6,201 nucleotides of DNA from Comamonas sp. (lineage in GTDB: Bacteria > Pseudomonadota > Gammaproteobacteria > Burkholderiales > Burkholderiaceae_C): contig JAFAIY010000354.1 of assembly GCA_019236485.1 (NCBI GenBank), positions 1 to 6,201 on the forward strand, in the 5' to 3' direction. Of the stretch, positions 1 through 5,596 are shown piece by piece. Position 1 is the first letter of the stretch; each line of letters opens with the position of its first letter. Under the pieces are notes generated by a model. It was given only the letters and a program-made list of their open reading frames with translations, was not told the origin of the DNA and did no database searches. Made by a program: the position numbers and the translations under genes.

Positions 1-455
1 TTGCCGCCCTGCTCGCCCGCGTTCTCCACGATGGCGCGGGCCCTGGCCTCGTCGCCGGCCTCCAGCGCCGGCGCCAGCGGGTTTTTCTCGAACGGCAGAT
101 GGGCCGATGCCACCGAGGAAATGACCACGGCCGCGGGCCGATGCCCCTGCTTCAGCACTGGCAGGAAAGCGTCCATCAGCTCGGTCGCGCCGAAGTAATT
201 GACCGAGACCACATTGCCGACCACCTTGGTCTGCGGCCCCAGGCCTGCGCACAGCACGATGCCGTCGAGCGCGCCCGCGCACTGCTCGAGCACCGCGGCA
301 ATCGCCTGCTGACGGCCTGCGGCACTCGAGAGGTCGGCGATGACCTCGGCGTCGCGGATGTCTATGCCTATGATTTTGTGGCCCGCGGCCTCCAGGGCCT
401 GGCGGGTGGCGGCGCCGATACCGGTGGCGCAGCCGCTCATCACGATGGTGGACAT
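1..455 (-). CDS. hsdA: 3-alpha-hydroxysteroid dehydrogenase/carbonyl reductase, 5' part (3' end outside window)
   Basis: This is a short-chain dehydrogenase/reductase that interconverts 3-alpha-hydroxy- and 3-ketosteroids with NAD(H) and also reduces carbonyl xenobiotics; it is cytosolic and acts early in steroid and bile-acid catabolism. The window holds 151 codons of a protein that is about 257 residues in C. testosteroni. Visible parts are the nucleotide-binding loop GCATGIG (8-14), the acidic NAD-selecting pair D32-I33 after the second strand, the CAG motif near 69-71, N86 in NVVSVNYFG, and the catalytic Ser114 in VISSVASAH. These fall at the residue numbers I know for the C. testosteroni enzyme; the YxxxK pair (155/159) lies outside the window. 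The start is ATG 455-453, with a good Shine-Dalgarno (AAGGA, plus-strand 462-466). I identified it by recalling the reference protein, not by alignment. The family is certain and the gene name very likely. Confidence 0.93.
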   Translation of the reverse strand, partial: MSTIVMSGCATGIGAATRQALEAAGHKIIGIDIRDAEVIADLSSAAGRQQAIAAVLEQCAGALDGIVLCAGLGPQTKVVGNVVSVNYFGATELMDAFLPVLKQGHRPAAVVISSVASAHLPFEKNPLAPALEAGDEARARAIVENAGEQGG

Positions 456-620
456 GTCTCTTCCTTGTTTGCGTGGTTGTGATGGCGCCCATCAAAGCCC
501 ATCGGGCGCGCACAGACTACATGCAAACGGACGATGTGATTCCCGCGGCGAAAATTTACCGTGGCCGCTCGCACCATCGCCGCCGAACTCGGCCCACCAA
601 CTGAGGAGACATACAGAAAA
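456..620. promoter_or_regulatory. Divergent control region between hsdA and the flavoenzyme gene
   Basis: These 165 bases separate two divergent start codons, so both promoters must lie here or overlap the genes. It holds the hsdA ribosome-binding site (AAGGA on the minus strand, 462-466), an AT-rich patch near 551-560, and the flavoenzyme ribosome-binding site (GAGGAG, 603-608, 12 bases before ATG 621, slightly far). I cannot pick convincing -35/-10 pairs for either direction. The operator-like repeat cluster at 481-509 is listed separately. An arrangement like this usually means shared regulation, here presumably by steroids; that is inference. Confidence 0.7.
481..509. promoter_or_regulatory. 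Operator-like repeat cluster 25-55 bp upstream of the hsdA start
   Basis: On the plus strand GCGCCC (485-490) and GGGCGC (504-509) form an inverted repeat with a 13-base centre. On the minus strand the centre reads GATGGGCTTTGATGGGC, a direct repeat of GATGGGC separated by TTT. The centre contains TCAAAGCCCA (492-501), which is TGGGCTTTGA on the other strand. From memory, 10-base elements of this sequence were described as the RepA repressor's operators upstream of hsdA in C. testosteroni ATCC 11996, but at greater distances from the gene; I have not been able to verify this. The placement just upstream of the hsdA ribosome-binding site would suit a repressor site. It could also be a chance GC-rich repeat. 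Confidence 0.5.
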
Positions 621-2747
621 ATGAGCAATCCCCACGCATCCCTGCTGCAGCCAGGGCGTATCGGCTCCATGGAGCTGAAGAACCGCATCGTCATGGCGCC
701 CATGGGCGACAACTTCGGCGGCACCGACGGCAGCTGCGGCGAAAAGACCCAGGCCTATTACGAGGCGCGTGCCAAGGGCGGCACCAGCCTCATCATCATG
801 GGCACCACGGCCATCTCCTGGCCTTCGGGCACCAGCGAGCCGCACCAGCTGGGCATCTCGGACGACAGCTTCATCCCCGGCCTGGCCGAGGCCGCGCGCC
901 GCGTGCATGCGCATGGCGGCAAGATCGCGGTGCAGATCAACCACAGCGGCAAGGTGGCCGCCCACGACCGCGCCTGCGGCCGCGAAATGTGGGTCTCCTC
1001 CATCCCGCCCGATGCGCCCGTGCCCGAGGCCATGCGCACCATCACGCCCCAGGAGTTCTCGACCTTTGTGGGCGTGGGCCCGTATCCGGACCGCTATCGC
1101 GTGATGGACAAGGCCGATATCGCGCAGATGATCGAATGGTTTGCGGCCGCCGCCGTGCGCGCCAAGCAGGCCGACTTCGATGCGGTGGAAGTGCATTGCG
1201 CGCACAACTACATGATCGCCAACTTCCTCTCGCCGTTCTTCAACAGCCGGACTGACGAATACGGCGGCAGCTATGAAAACCGCAACCGCCTGCTGCGCGA
1301 GATGCTGACCGAGGTGCGCAGGCGCGTGGGCCCCGACTACCCGATCTGGGTGCGCCTGGATGCCGAGGAAATGCACACGCCCGGCGGCATCACCATGGAC
1401 GAGGCGCTCAAGACCGCCAAGCTCTGCGAGGAGCTGGGCGTGGACGCCATCAGCGTCTCGGCCTATGCGCGCATGCCCACGGGTTCGGCCTTCACCGATG
1501 CGCCGATTCCGCAGCAGCCCAATGCCTACCGCGAGTTCGCGGGCCGCTTCAAGAAGGCGGTGCGCATTCCCATCATCTCGGCCGGCCGCTGGGAGCTGGA
1601 CGATGCCGCGGCCGCCGTGGCCGGCGGCGAGATCGACTTTGTGGCCATGGGCCGCAAGCTGCTGGCCGAGCCCGAGCTGCCCAACAAGCTGCAGGCCAAT
1701 GCCGCGCAGGATGTGCGCCCCTGCATCTACTGCTATGCCTGCGTGAGCGAGATCTTCGTCAACCGCGGCATCAAATGCGCGGTCAACGCCCAGACCGGCC
1801 ACGAGTTCGAAGCACCCATCACTTTCGCGCAGAAGCCCAAGCATGTTCTGGTCGTCGGCGGCGGCCCCTCGGGCATGGAGGCCGCGCGCGTGGCGGCCCT
1901 GCGCGGCCACCGCGTGACTCTGGCCGAGCGCAGCGACCGCCTGGGCGGCACGCTGTTCTTTGCGGCCCTGGCCTACCCCGAAAACGGCCGCCTGCTCGAC
2001 TACTTGGTCAAGCAGATGCAGCACCCGCAGATCGAGTTGCGCCTGAACACCACGGTGGATGCCGGGCTGCTGGCCGAACTCCGGCCCGACGAGATCCTGG
2101 TCGGCACCGGCGCCAGGCGCGCGGCCCCCGCCATTCCCGGCGCGGAACAGAACCATGTGTGGAGCGGCGACGAACTGCGCCGCCTGATGACGGGCGACCG
2201 CGCCGACGAGATCGCCAAGGCCAAGCTCAGCCTGGCCGAACGCGCGCTGTTCAAGGCCGGCGGCATGCTCAAGGTCACGGACAGCACGGCCGCCATCCAG
2301 AACCTGTCCAAGCTGTGGATGCCCCTGGGCAAGCGCGTGGCCATCATAGGCGCGGGTCTGGTGGGCATGGAGCTCGCCGAGTTCCTGCTCGAGCGCGGCC
2401 GCGAGGTCACGGTGCTGGACCCCGGCACCCACCCGGGCACCGAGCTGGCCATAGTGCGCCGCTGGCGCGTGTACGACGCCGTCACGGCTCACGGCAAGCT
2501 GCGAATGCAGGCCAATGTCACCAGGATAGAGCGCAAGGAAGTGGTGTGGACCGACAAGGCCGGCGCCGAGCAGCGCACGGCCGCCGACTCCGTGGTGCTG
2601 GCCATCGGCGCCGAGGCCGATGCGACGGTGGCCGATGGGCTGCAGTCGCTTACCGCCATCCCCGTGCGCCGCATCGGCGACTGCCACGCCCTGGGCTATA
2701 TCGAGGGCGCGATGCACTCGGGCCATGCCGCGGGCCGCAGCGTCTGA
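621..2747 (+). CDS. Old-yellow-enzyme-like iron-sulfur flavoenzyme (2,4-dienoyl-CoA reductase / BaiCD-BaiH type)
   Basis: The protein has 708 residues, close to the usual 650-720 of the family. Residues 1 to about 365 form the FMN-binding TIM barrel: QINHSGK early on, then HCAHNY (H192, H195 in the active-site position) followed by FLSPFFNSRTDEYGGSYENR, SAGRW, and GRKLLAEPELPNK. Cysteines 368, 371, 374 and 386 (C-X2-C-X2-C-X11-C) fit a [4Fe-4S] cluster, with trimethylamine-dehydrogenase-like spacing instead of the C-X2-C-X3-C of E. coli FadH. A first GGGPSG Rossmann loop (from about 408) would bind FAD and a second, GAGLVG (from 577), NAD(P)H. The start chosen is ATG 621, which begins the conserved family N-terminus; the frame also opens at GTG 561, but those 20 residues look non-native. 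Family members reduce dienoyl-CoAs or handle the 3-oxo-delta4 bond of bile acids. Lying divergent to hsdA, this one probably acts on a 3-ketosteroid ring; that is inference and the exact reaction is unknown. Confidence 0.9.
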   Translation: MSNPHASLLQPGRIGSMELKNRIVMAPMGDNFGGTDGSCGEKTQAYYEARAKGGTSLIIMGTTAISWPSGTSEPHQLGISDDSFIPGLAEAARRVHAHGGKIAVQINHSGKVAAHDRACGREMWVSSIPPDAPVPEAMRTITPQEFSTFVGVGPYPDRYRVMDKADIAQMIEWFAAAAVRAKQADFDAVEVHCAHNYMIANFLSPFFNSRTDEYGGSYENRNRLLREMLTEVRRRVGPDYPIWVRLDAEEMHTPGGITMDEALKTAKLCEELGVDAISVSAYARMPTGSAFTDAPIPQQPNAYREFAGRFKKAVRIPIISAGRWELDDAAAAVAGGEIDFVAMGRKLLAEPELPNKLQANAAQDVRPCIYCYACVSEIFVNRGIKCAVNAQTGHEFEAPITFAQKPKHVLVVGGGPSGMEAARVAALRGHRVTLAERSDRLGGTLFFAALAYPENGRLLDYLVKQMQHPQIELRLNTTVDAGLLAELRPDEILVGTGARRAAPAIPGAEQNHVWSGDELRRLMTGDRADEIAKAKLSLAERALFKAGGMLKVTDSTAAIQNLSKLWMPLGKRVAIIGAGLVGMELAEFLLERGREVTVLDPGTHPGTELAIVRRWRVYDAVTAHGKLRMQANVTRIERKEVVWTDKAGAEQRTAADSVVLAIGAEADATVADGLQSLTAIPVRRIGDCHALGYIEGAMHSGHAAGRSV

Positions 2748-2764
2748 GCGCTGATGGATGCGGG

Positions 2765-2786
2765 TGCCGGTCGTCATCGACCGGCA
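2765..2786 (+). terminator. Hairpin 18 bp after the flavoenzyme stop
   Basis: TGCCGGTCG (2765-2773), loop TCAT, and CGACCGGCA (2778-2786) form a perfect nine-pair stem, extendable by two G-T pairs. Only TTCC follows, so the classical T tract is missing. Its position fits the 3' end of the flavoenzyme transcript, either as a weak intrinsic terminator or as a protective 3' stem-loop. Confidence 0.5.
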
Positions 2787-3010
2787 TTCCGCTCTAAGTT
2801 AACCGGCGGGATTGAGCTGAGCAGCGACGGCGATCGGCCCATTGCGGGCCTTCTCACTTCTGTGAAACCGCCGTTCATCCAGTCTCCAAGCCAGCTTGGA
2901 GTTACTGGCTTTCCGACCTGCTTCCTCGGGCGACGAGCAAATGCCTACCGTGGAAACGTTGTTGGGCCCCTACGCGCTCACGGGAACGTCGATACCGCGG
3001 CCGCACGAAT
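2787..3010. other. Gap between two convergent genes, no gene seen
   Basis: No open frame here looks like protein. Two structures stand out. GGCCC-ATTGC-GGGCC (2836-2850), followed on the plus strand by TTCTCACTTCT, could be a weak terminator. CTCCAAGC-CA-GCTTGGAG (2884-2901) is a perfect eight-base-arm palindrome that overlaps a second inverted repeat, AGCCAG (2889-2894) with CTGGCT (2905-2910). Being between convergent genes, these most likely relate to transcription ends, if they do anything. Confidence 0.4.
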
Positions 3011-3994
3011 TCAATGAGTTGCCAGTGTCTTGCGGAAAAAGCCAACAACCGCCGCATTGAAGCTCGTATGGAACGCAACCCGATCGAAACCGGGAGCACT
3101 GGCGCAAATGGCAGGTGCGAGCGATGCCAGCGCATTGCTACAAGGAGCCAGGAAGTCGAAATGTCCTGCATTAGGGACGACGTGATAGTCCGGCGCGTGC
3201 GGCAACGAGAGCCGGACCGCTTCGGCATAGCGTGGATGTGGAACGAGGGTATCGTCTTCAGCGCGCCAGAGCTGTACCGGCACTTTGATGCTCTTGAGCC
3301 CATCCGGAGCGAACGTAAAGCCAAGCGCTGGTGCAGCCACCACAGCGGCCTGAACACGAGCGTCCACCACACTGGCTGCTCTAGACGGAGCCACGGGGTG
3401 GCCGCTCTTTGCCAGAAGCTGGCATGCAAAATCGTCGGGGTACTGACGGCACATCGGACCGATCTTTGCCAAGTCAGGTACCCCACCGATGATCGCGAGC
3501 GTGGTGAAGCCTCCCGCGGAGAAACCGAACATACCGATGCGCGTCGGGTCGATCGATGTATGACCATTCCAGCTTGCCAGCATGTGGTCTATCACTCGGC
3601 TGATCTGCCGGGGACGGTCCATGATATCAACGCTGCGACTCTGGTCCGCATAGTTGTCGCCCGTGTGCGTGACGGCTGCCACAACAAAGCCCGCATCAGC
3701 CAGCGCAACAGCCGTATCGAAATGCCCAAGGAAGGACCCGCCGCTTCCGTGCGACATCACCACCAGCGGTAGAGCCATTCCGTGGATTGGTCCATTGACC
3801 GCAACGCTCATGGTCGTCGGGCCCATTTCCATGGGGTAGGCTGCAGCCGGACTCGGATACCAAATTCCGATTTCTAGTGGCTTGCCCTGCTGATCGGCGG
3901 CAACTCCATGCTGAAAACCAGCGGCATGGGCACTGGTTCCAGCAATCGCCAAAGATGCAGCCAAAGTGATCAGTTTGATGTTGAGCGCTTTCAT
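3011..3994 (-). CDS. Secreted alpha/beta hydrolase, predicted dienelactone hydrolase type
   Basis: The protein has 327 residues. It opens with a clear signal peptide: K2 and K7, a hydrophobic core at about 8-20, then SAHA with likely cleavage after A24 or A25, so it is probably periplasmic or secreted. The fold is shown by the oxyanion-loop motif SHGSGGS (81-87), the nucleophile elbow GFSAGG with Ser159, an acidic residue at D247 or D248 in AEDDTLVPH, and the catalytic His278 in NAGHFDF. THTGDN (109-114) and the DRPRQ stretch (126-130) fit the COG4188-type predicted dienelactone hydrolases. Cysteines 182, 191, 285 and 297 could form disulfides in the periplasm. The start ATG 3994-3992 has GAAGG (plus-strand 4002-4006) seven bases upstream. 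It stands alone with no operon partner, and its GC is lower than in the hsdA region. Esterase or lipase activity is likely; the substrate cannot be told. Confidence 0.9.
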   Translation of the reverse strand: MKALNIKLITLAASLAIAGTSAHAAGFQHGVAADQQGKPLEIGIWYPSPAAAYPMEMGPTTMSVAVNGPIHGMALPLVVMSHGSGGSFLGHFDTAVALADAGFVVAAVTHTGDNYADQSRSVDIMDRPRQISRVIDHMLASWNGHTSIDPTRIGMFGFSAGGFTTLAIIGGVPDLAKIGPMCRQYPDDFACQLLAKSGHPVAPSRAASVVDARVQAAVVAAPALGFTFAPDGLKSIKVPVQLWRAEDDTLVPHPRYAEAVRLSLPHAPDYHVVPNAGHFDFLAPCSNALASLAPAICASAPGFDRVAFHTSFNAAVVGFFRKTLATH

Positions 3995-4404
3995 CGTGAG
4001 GCCTTCAGTGTGAATGACGCCGGCGATTATCTGGATTGAGCGCGCATTGGTCTTGCGTCTTGCGACGAACTGCCGATTCTCTTCGCCAAGTGCCTATAGC
4101 AGGCGCGAAATGGAGCACTGCGAACTCCATCAAAGAGCTGTACGCAACTTACCTGGGGCGGTTCGCTTTGACGACCCGGAAGCCTCCAGGTGCGAATACC
4201 GCTTCATGTTGAGCTAGACACCTTGGATAGAGGGCCGCTTCTGGCCGCAGACACTCATGCAGGACTGCGTCCGACCCATTACGAACATTCGGGCACTACG
4301 AAAGCTGCCACTCAACGTTGGCGATAAGCGGACGCCGCAGGCGACCGGCTTGCTTGACTAGCTAGGTGGTGTGCCGGAGCGCAGCAGCCGAGGCCCTCAG
4401 GAAA
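3995..4404. other. 410-bp stretch without a recognisable gene
   Basis: The right-hand neighbour ends at 4405 and the left-hand hydrolase starts at 3994, both on the minus strand, so this holds the hydrolase's upstream region. I see no convincing promoter. An inverted repeat ATGGAG (4110-4115) with CTCCAT (4125-4130) lies about 120-135 bases before the hydrolase start and could be a regulator site. A 67-codon plus-strand frame (4014-4217) lacks any family feature and a credible ribosome-binding site, so I treat it as non-coding. The remainder looks like decayed sequence. Confidence 0.5.
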
Positions 4405-4614
4405 TCACAGCGGCACACTGCCTTGTCCTTGGCTACTTGTTTCTGGCAGCACTTCAGACGCCACATCCGGTGGAGTTCCCTCGGACACTGCAGCTTTCCG
4501 CTGAGCCTTCTCGGCCTTTTTTTTCTTCTTCTCTTGCTCGCGTTGTCGTTTTTCGAATTGGTAGTTTGGTTTGGGCACTGGGCGATTCCTTTTGTGGTCT
4601 ACGTTGCTCACCAT
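4405..4614 (-). CDS. Small lysine-rich conserved hypothetical protein
   Basis: A 69-residue protein of unknown function. Its core, KPNYQFEKRQREQEKKKKK followed by AEKAQRKA, resembles a family of short, very basic proteins that I recall from many Burkholderiales genomes, where NYxFEKRQ followed by a run of lysines is typical. The basic middle (about residues 17-42) should be a highly charged helix, with a polar acidic tail after it. There is no signal peptide or membrane segment. Binding to nucleic acid or ribosomes is conceivable from the charge alone, but nothing shows it. The start is uncertain: ATG 4614 was chosen because it lies near the conserved core, yet it has a poor Shine-Dalgarno. 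GTG 4644 (79 residues), with AGAGG close by, and GTG 4611 are alternatives. It is transcribed on its own, divergent from the disrupted frame at 4692. Confidence 0.65.
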   Translation of the reverse strand: MVSNVDHKRNRPVPKPNYQFEKRQREQEKKKKKAEKAQRKAAVSEGTPPDVASEVLPETSSQGQGSVPL

Positions 4615-4691
4615 ACCCGATGCACCGCTCGCGAAAACTCCCACCTCTACCGGAAGTGTTTTTTGTGCTGTGGTCAGCCCAGCAAAATGAC

Positions 4692-5046
4692 ATGCGTCAA
4701 GTCAAGGAAATAGATTTGTCCAAAGTGGAAGTGCTCTTGTCCACGCCGCAGCGAGGTATTCACTGCCATGATCTGCACACACTAAGAGCGGCTAACACGA
4801 CCCAGCAAACCGAAGGTTTGCGGTTGAGACGAGGCGCGAAGCCGCGGGCAGTACAGAAGTACGACAAGGCGAAGCAACGACGTATCAGGGATTGTGTTAG
4901 CGGCTCTAAAGGTGGCTGCGGATGACATGGCCAGTCCATTGGATCTGCTTGCTGGAACCTGGATGTCTGCGTCTGGTCGAACGCAGCCGCTCACAAGTCG
5001 CAACCAGCACAGTCAGTTCAACCCGAATACGCAAGATTGCCCATAG
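4692..5046 (+). pseudogene. Possible small gene split by the MITE-like element
   Basis: Starting at ATG 4692 the frame reads MRQVKEIDLSKVEVLLSTPQ and onward to HTL at 4784, where the mobile element enters. As the sequence stands, the frame runs through the element and stops at 4925. If the element and one copy of its TAA duplication (4786-4909, 124 bases) are removed, the frame continues as KVAADDMASPLDLLAG and onward, ending at TAG 5044-5046, giving a hydrophilic 76-residue protein. I do not recognise it. The upstream sequence has no good Shine-Dalgarno, and the 44 restored codons could be open by chance in DNA of this composition, so this is a hypothesis. The alternative is that the element landed in non-coding DNA. 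Confidence 0.3.
4786..4906. mobile_element. 121-bp MITE-like element, probably IS5-family derived
   Basis: The ends are GAGCGGCTAACAC (4786-4798) and GTGTTAGCGGCTC (4894-4906), inverted repeats matching at 12 of 13 positions. They are flanked by TAA on the left (4783-4785) and TAA on the right (4907-4909), a three-base duplication of TNA form as made by the IS1031/IS427-type groups of the IS5 family. The element is far too short to encode a transposase, so it must be mobilised in trans or be an internal-deletion remnant. Inside are a perfect palindrome GCAAACC-GAA-GGTTTGC (4805-4821) and GTAC-AGAA-GTAC (about 4851-4862), so it should fold strongly. The interior resembles non-coding IS ends I recall from related genomes, but I cannot name the parent. 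Confidence 0.65.
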
Positions 5047-5097
5047 CTGCTGTCGCCTGCGGTCTCTGTGACGCAAGCAGCTCTATCTGCAACCATC

Positions 5098-5127
5098 AAA
5101 AAAGGGACCTTCTGGTCCCAGTTTTTT
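5098..5127. terminator. Bidirectional intrinsic terminator
   Basis: AAAAAA (5098-5103), then the stem GGGACC-TTCT-GGTCCC (5104-5119), AG, and TTTTTT (5122-5127). A tracts and T tracts on opposite sides make it a good rho-independent terminator on both strands. On the minus strand it lies about 100 bases after the DUF1428 stop and 37 bases after the dehydrogenase remnant, so it most likely ended that original operon. On the plus strand it could close the transcript of the split gene at 4692-5046. Confidence 0.85.
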
Positions 5128-5163
5128 GCCGATGATCTTTGAAATGCCGGCTTAGAGCGGACC

Positions 5164-5226
5164 TTAGAAGTTCGGCGCCTCCACGCCGCCATCCACGCCC
5201 AGCACCTTGCCCGTCACCCAGCCGGC
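5164..5226 (-). pseudogene. C-terminal remnant of a short-chain dehydrogenase/reductase
   Basis: The minus strand codes AGWVTGKVLGVDGGVEAPNF and then TAA (5166-5164). WVTGxVLxVDGG is the hallmark C-terminus of classical short-chain dehydrogenases. Only these 20 codons remain; the next upstream bases are the end of the DUF1428 gene, in a different frame, and there is no start codon. The rest of an approximately 250-residue enzyme has been lost, most simply by a deletion running from just after the DUF1428 stop into the dehydrogenase. It is not a copy of HsdA, whose C-terminus as I recall it is different. The terminator 37 bases beyond would have served the complete gene. Confidence 0.75.
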
Positions 5227-5227
5227 C

Positions 5228-5596
5228 TCAAGCCTTCACTTCGACTACCTGCTCGAAGCCCCCGAAGATCATGCGTTTGCCGTCGAAGGGCATGGGCGGG
5301 TTGCCGGGGGCGGACGGATCCATGCGCGGGTCTCCCATCATCTTCTTCATGGCTGCGTCGCGCGTGGCCTTGTCCGGCCATTCGACCCACGAAAACGCCA
5401 CCGTCTCCTCGGCCGTGGCCTGAACTGCGCGTCGGAAGTCGGTGACTTTGCCATCGGGGACATCATCGCCCCAACCCTCGATCACACGGATTGCGCCCAA
5501 CTCGATGAATATCGGGTCGAGCTGGCGCGCATGCTCGATGAACTTCTCCTTGTTGGCGGTGGGAACGGCGATCACGAAACCATCGATGTATGACAT
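5228..5596 (-). CDS. DUF1428 family protein (YbaA-like)
   Basis: A 122-residue cytosolic protein of the DUF1428 family, about the usual length. It begins MSYIDGFVIAVPTANKEKF, has the central GWGDDVPDGKVTDF and ETVAFSWVEWPDKATRD, and the family-defining MPFDGKRMIFGGFE near the end. The family adopts a dimeric alpha+beta barrel related to ferredoxin-like and antibiotic-monooxygenase folds; its biochemical role is unknown. The start ATG 5596-5594 was chosen because the family N-terminus begins there and GAGGTG (plus-strand 5602-5607) sits at proper spacing; the frame opens further up to 5674 without likeness. The gene runs toward the dehydrogenase remnant, with which it may once have formed an operon ending at the hairpin at 5098-5127. 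Confidence 0.93.
   Translation of the reverse strand: MSYIDGFVIAVPTANKEKFIEHARQLDPIFIELGAIRVIEGWGDDVPDGKVTDFRRAVQATAEETVAFSWVEWPDKATRDAAMKKMMGDPRMDPSAPGNPPMPFDGKRMIFGGFEQVVEVKA

Noticed and set aside
561..620. GTG 561 as the start of the flavoenzyme
   Set aside because: The extra 20 residues do not resemble the family N-terminus, and ATG 621 follows a GAGGAG ribosome-binding site.
492..2777. A 761-codon open frame on the minus strand, almost wholly antisense to the flavoenzyme gene
   Set aside because: Its translation is rich in Ala, Gly, His, Arg and Leu without any domain, as expected opposite a GC-rich gene with strong third-position bias. The plus-strand protein has full family motifs.
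1775..2797. A 340-codon plus-strand frame within the flavoenzyme gene
   Set aside because: It is an arginine- and proline-rich out-of-frame shadow of the conserved Rossmann segments, with no motifs.
2902..3567. A 221-codon minus-strand frame overlapping the hydrolase
   Set aside because: The hydrolase in the other frame has a signal peptide and a catalytic triad; this one has neither and lacks family features.
4967..4986. CTGCGT/ACGCAG inverted repeat as an operator or terminator
   Set aside because: Short arms, no T tract, inside the possible split gene; readily explained by chance.
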